From positions 1-8,860 of the forward strand of contig JBHEKP010000006.1 in assembly GCA_041859375.1 (NCBI GenBank): a stretch of DNA of 8,860 nt. The letters run 5' to 3'. The DNA comes from JBHEKP01 sp041859375. Lineage in GTDB: Bacteria > Hydrogenedentota > Hydrogenedentia > Hydrogenedentales > CAITNO01. Below are positions 6,479 through 8,860 of this stretch, piece by piece. The position numbers and the translations under genes were made by a program. Each line of letters begins with the position of its first letter. The stretch's first letter is position 1. The notes under the pieces were generated by a model. The model worked only from the letters and a program-made list of their open reading frames with translations, did not search any database and was not told the DNA's origin.

Positions 6479-7588
6479 CTAGCCGGCCAGCGTGAAGAAC
6501 AGGTCCCGGAACACGCGTCCGGGACTGATGTTGCGTTCCAGGTAAACCCATGCCTGGTTTAATGCCTCAAGTTTTTCCGGCCTGCCCGGCGACTTCATGG
6601 AGGCGAGGGCCGCCATCCGGTCGCGGTTGAGCACGCGGTCCGGGTCGCCGGCCGCCCGGTAAACGAGCTCGTCACGATACCAGGTTTGAAACAGGTACAC
6701 GAGTTCATAGCGTTCCTGCCGCATCCGTGAGGCAACCTGCGCCTCGATTTCCTCCCGGCTGCGGCGGTCTTCCTGGTCAAGGGCCGCCTCCCCGTCCCCG
6801 TCCGGGTCATCCTCCCCGGAGGCGGCTTCAAGACCCTCCCTCACCTTGGCTGCGATGTCCTTTTCAATTTTGTCGAGCGTCGCCGTGAACCGGTCAGCCA
6901 CCACAAGCGGATCCTCGCCGTCCCGGAGCCTGTCCACCACGTCCATGACGAGGTCGCGGCGTCCGCTGAGCGCCAGATCCAGGGCGCGCCCCATCTGCCC
7001 CTGGGAGAGGGCGGCCAGCGCCGCGGCCTTTTCCGGAGACACGCCCGCCTGCGCCGTGAGCAGTTCCGCCACGGTCTCAGGGCGCAGGGCGCCGAAACGG
7101 ACCGCCTGGCAGCGGGAGCGGATGGTGGGCAGCAGCAGCCGGGGCGCGCTGGTGATGAGCACGAAAACCGTCGCGCTCACCGGCTCCTCAAGGGTTTTGA
7201 GGAAATGGTTTTGCGCGGGCTCGTTCATGCGGTCCGCGTCCTCGATGATGAAGACCCGCCTCCCGCCCTCAAAGGGGCGGTACATGGTCATTTCCGTCAT
7301 TTCATTCACCGCATCCACCTTAATCACACGGGAGCGGCTTTTCGGCGAGATGACCTTCACGTCGGGATGGTTGCCGTGGTCGGTTTTCCGGCAGGACAGG
7401 CATGCGTCGCAAGCGTCCCCGCCCTTTTCCGCGCAGTTGAGCGCCTTGGCGAATTCATGGGCGGCCAGGCTCTTGCCCACCCCCGCGGGACCCCAGAAAA
7501 GCAGGCCGTTTGGTATGCGCCCCCTTCCGGTGATGTTCCGGAGCAGGCGTGCGGCCACTTCCTGGTCTTTAACCCGGGAATATCCCAT
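6479..7588 (-). CDS. holB: DNA polymerase III subunit delta' (clamp loader)
   Basis: A 369-residue AAA+ protein of the clamp-loader complex, which opens the beta sliding clamp and places it on primed DNA. Seen: Walker A GPAGVGKS (33-40), a zinc module with C52, C60, C63 and C66, the HGNHPDVKVI segment that separates delta' from DnaX, a Walker B-like VFIIEDADRM (112-121), KTLEEP (131-136), and the sensor-1 region ending in the SRC motif (158-160). Unlike E. coli delta', the P-loop is intact, as in many other phyla, so ATP binding is possible. Residues about 253-283 form an acidic, charged insertion rich in Asp and Glu within the C-terminal collar region, which looks longer than usual. The start ATG has TGAGG close upstream, overlapping the tmk stop. 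It follows tmk by six bases and precedes ricT by 22, the conserved tmk-holB-ricT order. Confidence 0.93.
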   Translation of the reverse strand: MGYSRVKDQEVAARLLRNITGRGRIPNGLLFWGPAGVGKSLAAHEFAKALNCAEKGGDACDACLSCRKTDHGNHPDVKVISPKSRSRVIKVDAVNEMTEMTMYRPFEGGRRVFIIEDADRMNEPAQNHFLKTLEEPVSATVFVLITSAPRLLLPTIRSRCQAVRFGALRPETVAELLTAQAGVSPEKAAALAALSQGQMGRALDLALSGRRDLVMDVVDRLRDGEDPLVVADRFTATLDKIEKDIAAKVREGLEAASGEDDPDGDGEAALDQEDRRSREEIEAQVASRMRQERYELVYLFQTWYRDELVYRAAGDPDRVLNRDRMAALASMKSPGRPEKLEALNQAWVYLERNISPGRVFRDLFFTLAG

Positions 7589-7594
7589 GAAACC

Positions 7595-8233
7595 TCACGT
7601 GGTTTGGTTGCGGCCGGCAATCAGGGTGTCAATCCGCCGGCGCACGGCTTCCGCAACGGCATCCACCGGACCGGAAGCGTCAATGATTGTAATACGCCCC
7701 GGCTCCCCCGCCGCAAGGGCGAGGAAGGCCCCCCTGACCCGTTGGTGGAATTCGAGCGACTCGCCCTCGATGCGGTCCAGCGCGCCCCTCCTGCTCGAGC
7801 GGCGCAGCCCCTCCTCCACAGGCAAATCCAGCAGCAGCGTCAGGTCCGGCTTGATTCCGAGCGAGGCATACTCGTTAAGACGGCAAATCACATCCTTCGG
7901 GAGACGCCGCCCCCCCCCCTGATAGGCGGTGGTTGAGTCGCAGAACCGGTCGCACAAAACCACCGCCCCGGATTCCAGGGCGGGACTGATTTTGGCGCTC
8001 ACATGCTGCGCGCGGGCCGCGGCGTAAAGGAGCAGTTCCGTCATGGGGGAGGGGCTTTCATCCCCGCAGGTGAGCAGCACCCCCCGTATCGCCTCCGCCA
8101 CCGGCGTGCCGCCGGGTTCGCGGGTGAGAACCACTTGATGGCCGCATTCGCGCAGATACTGCCCGAGCAGGGTGATTTGCGTGGATTTTCCGCATCCCTC
8201 AACCCCCTCAAATGTGACGAACAGGCCCCTCAC
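7595..8233 (-). CDS. tmk: Thymidylate kinase (dTMP kinase)
   Basis: A 212-residue cytoplasmic kinase that phosphorylates dTMP to dTDP with ATP, an essential step of dTTP synthesis. Seen: P-loop GVEGCGKST (10-18), TREPGGTP (37-44), DRF (95-97), TTAYQGGGR (101-109), the DLP strand end (136-138) and an arginine-rich LID (about 144-154). Arginines in the LID and none in the P-loop mark a bacterial type II-like enzyme. The length is normal. The start is GTG at 8233, overlapping the tyrA stop by four bases (GTGA), with no closer ATG giving the conserved N-terminus, so translational coupling to tyrA is likely. The codons for Q105-G106-G107-G108-R109 contain a run of ten G on the coding strand (C at 7910-7919), a possible slippage or sequencing-error site. 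Confidence 0.96.
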   Translation of the reverse strand: MRGLFVTFEGVEGCGKSTQITLLGQYLRECGHQVVLTREPGGTPVAEAIRGVLLTCGDESPSPMTELLLYAAARAQHVSAKISPALESGAVVLCDRFCDSTTAYQGGGRRLPKDVICRLNEYASLGIKPDLTLLLDLPVEEGLRRSSRRGALDRIEGESLEFHQRVRGAFLALAAGEPGRITIIDASGPVDAVAEAVRRRIDTLIAGRNQTT

Positions 8234-8860
8234 CGTCCCGTCATCCTGTCCCGTCCCGCGCGGCCCTCCTCAAAAAAAACGTCCAGTCCGGCGGCGTCCC
8301 CGGAGGAGAGCATGCGGCTGAATTCATCCAGCCTTTGGGCGTAAAGGCGGAGCATTTCCGCCAGCGCCTCCCTGTTGGTGAGGCAGATGTCCCGCCAGAT
8401 TTCCGCGCGGCTGGCGGCGATGCGGGTGGTGTCCCGGAAACCGTTGCCCACGAATTCGGGTCTGCCCCCGGCCTCCGCGGCGCACCAGGCCAGGGCGGAG
8501 GCGGCCACATGGGGCAGGTGGCTGGTGGCGGCGAGCATGCGGTCGTGCCCCGCCGGATCCATGGGGACCACGGAGGCGCCCACACCCCGCCAGAGCGCTT
8601 GGACGAGGGCCACGGCCTCGGGGTCCGCGTCTTCCGCCGCCTCTACCAGGCAGACCGTGTTTTCATACAGGCCGGCGCTGCCGTTTTCCGGGCCGGACTG
8701 CTCACTGCCCGCCATGGGATGGGAACCGACAAAGCGCCGTCCCTTTCCCCAGGTGTCCGCCGCATGGCGGCAGATGACGCCCTTGGTGCTTGCCACATCG
8801 GTGGCAACCAGTCCGGGGGCGGCATGGGGGCGTATGGCGTCGAGGACGGGAACAACCATC
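8230..8860 (-). CDS. tyrA: Prephenate dehydrogenase, C-terminal part (gene continues past the window)
   Basis: The visible 209-210 residues are the later part of a TyrA-family enzyme, which oxidatively decarboxylates prephenate (or dehydrogenates arogenate) on the path to tyrosine. Seen, numbered from the first visible Met: TDVASTKG (20-27), GSHPMAGSEQSG (45-56) with the family's catalytic His (H47), DPAGHDRMLAATSHLPH (101-117), and FVGNGFRDTTRIAASR (136-151). The N-terminal nucleotide-binding fold with its Gly-x-Gly motif is missing, so the Met at 8859 is almost certainly internal and the true start lies to the right of the window. No ACT domain follows, so tyrosine feedback through such a domain is not expected. 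The stop codon overlaps the tmk GTG start (GTGA), placing it in the same operon. Specificity for prephenate over arogenate cannot be decided here. Confidence 0.92.
   Translation of the reverse strand, partial: MVVPVLDAIRPHAAPGLVATDVASTKGVICRHAADTWGKGRRFVGSHPMAGSEQSGPENGSAGLYENTVCLVEAAEDADPEAVALVQALWRGVGASVVPMDPAGHDRMLAATSHLPHVAASALAWCAAEAGGRPEFVGNGFRDTTRIAASRAEIWRDICLTNREALAEMLRLYAQRLDEFSRMLSSGDAAGLDVFFEEGRAGRDRMTGR

Noticed and set aside
5371..6495. 374-codon plus-strand open frame opposite ricT and tatD
   Set aside because: It spans two well-supported minus-strand genes and its translation is low-complexity Arg/Ala/Gly/Pro with no motif.
6846..7922. 358-codon plus-strand open frame opposite holB and tmk
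   Set aside because: Ser/Arg-rich translation without motifs, opposite two essential genes with full active-site signatures.
8857..8859. ATG at the right edge as the start of a short TyrA
   Set aside because: It would lack the whole nucleotide-binding fold; the reading frame is open to the edge, so the gene is simply cut by the window.
1..8860. CRISPR array, tRNA, rRNA, insertion sequence, toxin-antitoxin or defence system
   Set aside because: No direct-repeat array, clover-leaf-like segment, transposase motif, terminal inverted repeats or defence-gene domain was found on either strand.

Overview
This is a GC-rich, gene-dense bacterial chromosomal window with eight protein-coding genes, one of them cut by the right edge. 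Both strands are used. No rRNA, tRNA, insertion sequence, CRISPR array or phage gene was seen. The gene content (hybrid PAS histidine kinase, L-fucose isomerase-like enzyme, PSP1/RicT protein, HolB with an intact P-loop) suits a free-living, high-GC bacterium. A deltaproteobacterial, planctomycete-like or Hydrogenedentota-like lineage is only a guess, because no marker gene settles it.

Left part (1-3067, plus strand): a small nitroreductase-family flavoprotein is followed, after a 126-base gap holding a plausible sigma-70 promoter, by an 809-residue membrane-anchored hybrid sensor histidine kinase (four membrane segments, coiled coil, two PAS domains, HisKA/HATPase core, C-terminal receiver).

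Middle (3068-4822): a single minus-strand gene of the L-fucose/L-arabinose isomerase-like family converges on the kinase gene. It looks like its own transcription unit. It has a well-formed promoter (TTGAAC, 17 bases, TACAAT) whose -35 box overlaps the end of the upstream tatD gene, a short leader, and a strong intrinsic terminator (12-bp perfect stem plus T-rich tract) that separates it from the kinase.

Right part (4823-8860, minus strand): a tightly packed operon read right to left: tyrA (prephenate dehydrogenase, N-terminus outside the window), tmk, holB, a PSP1-domain ricT/yaaT homologue, and tatD. Junctions are a 4-base GTGA overlap, gaps of 6 and 22 bases, and a 1-base TGATG overlap. 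The tmk-holB-ricT-tatD order matches the arrangement known from Firmicutes and other phyla, linking dTTP supply, the clamp-loader delta' subunit and a DNase, with tyrA as an unusual-looking front member. No operon promoter is visible, so it must lie beyond the right edge.

No convincing undescribed system was found. The most worthwhile details are the basic disordered tail on the RicT homologue, the isomerase's self-contained transcription unit with a palindrome over its -10 box, the paired hairpins at the convergent gene ends, and long G runs inside coding sequence.
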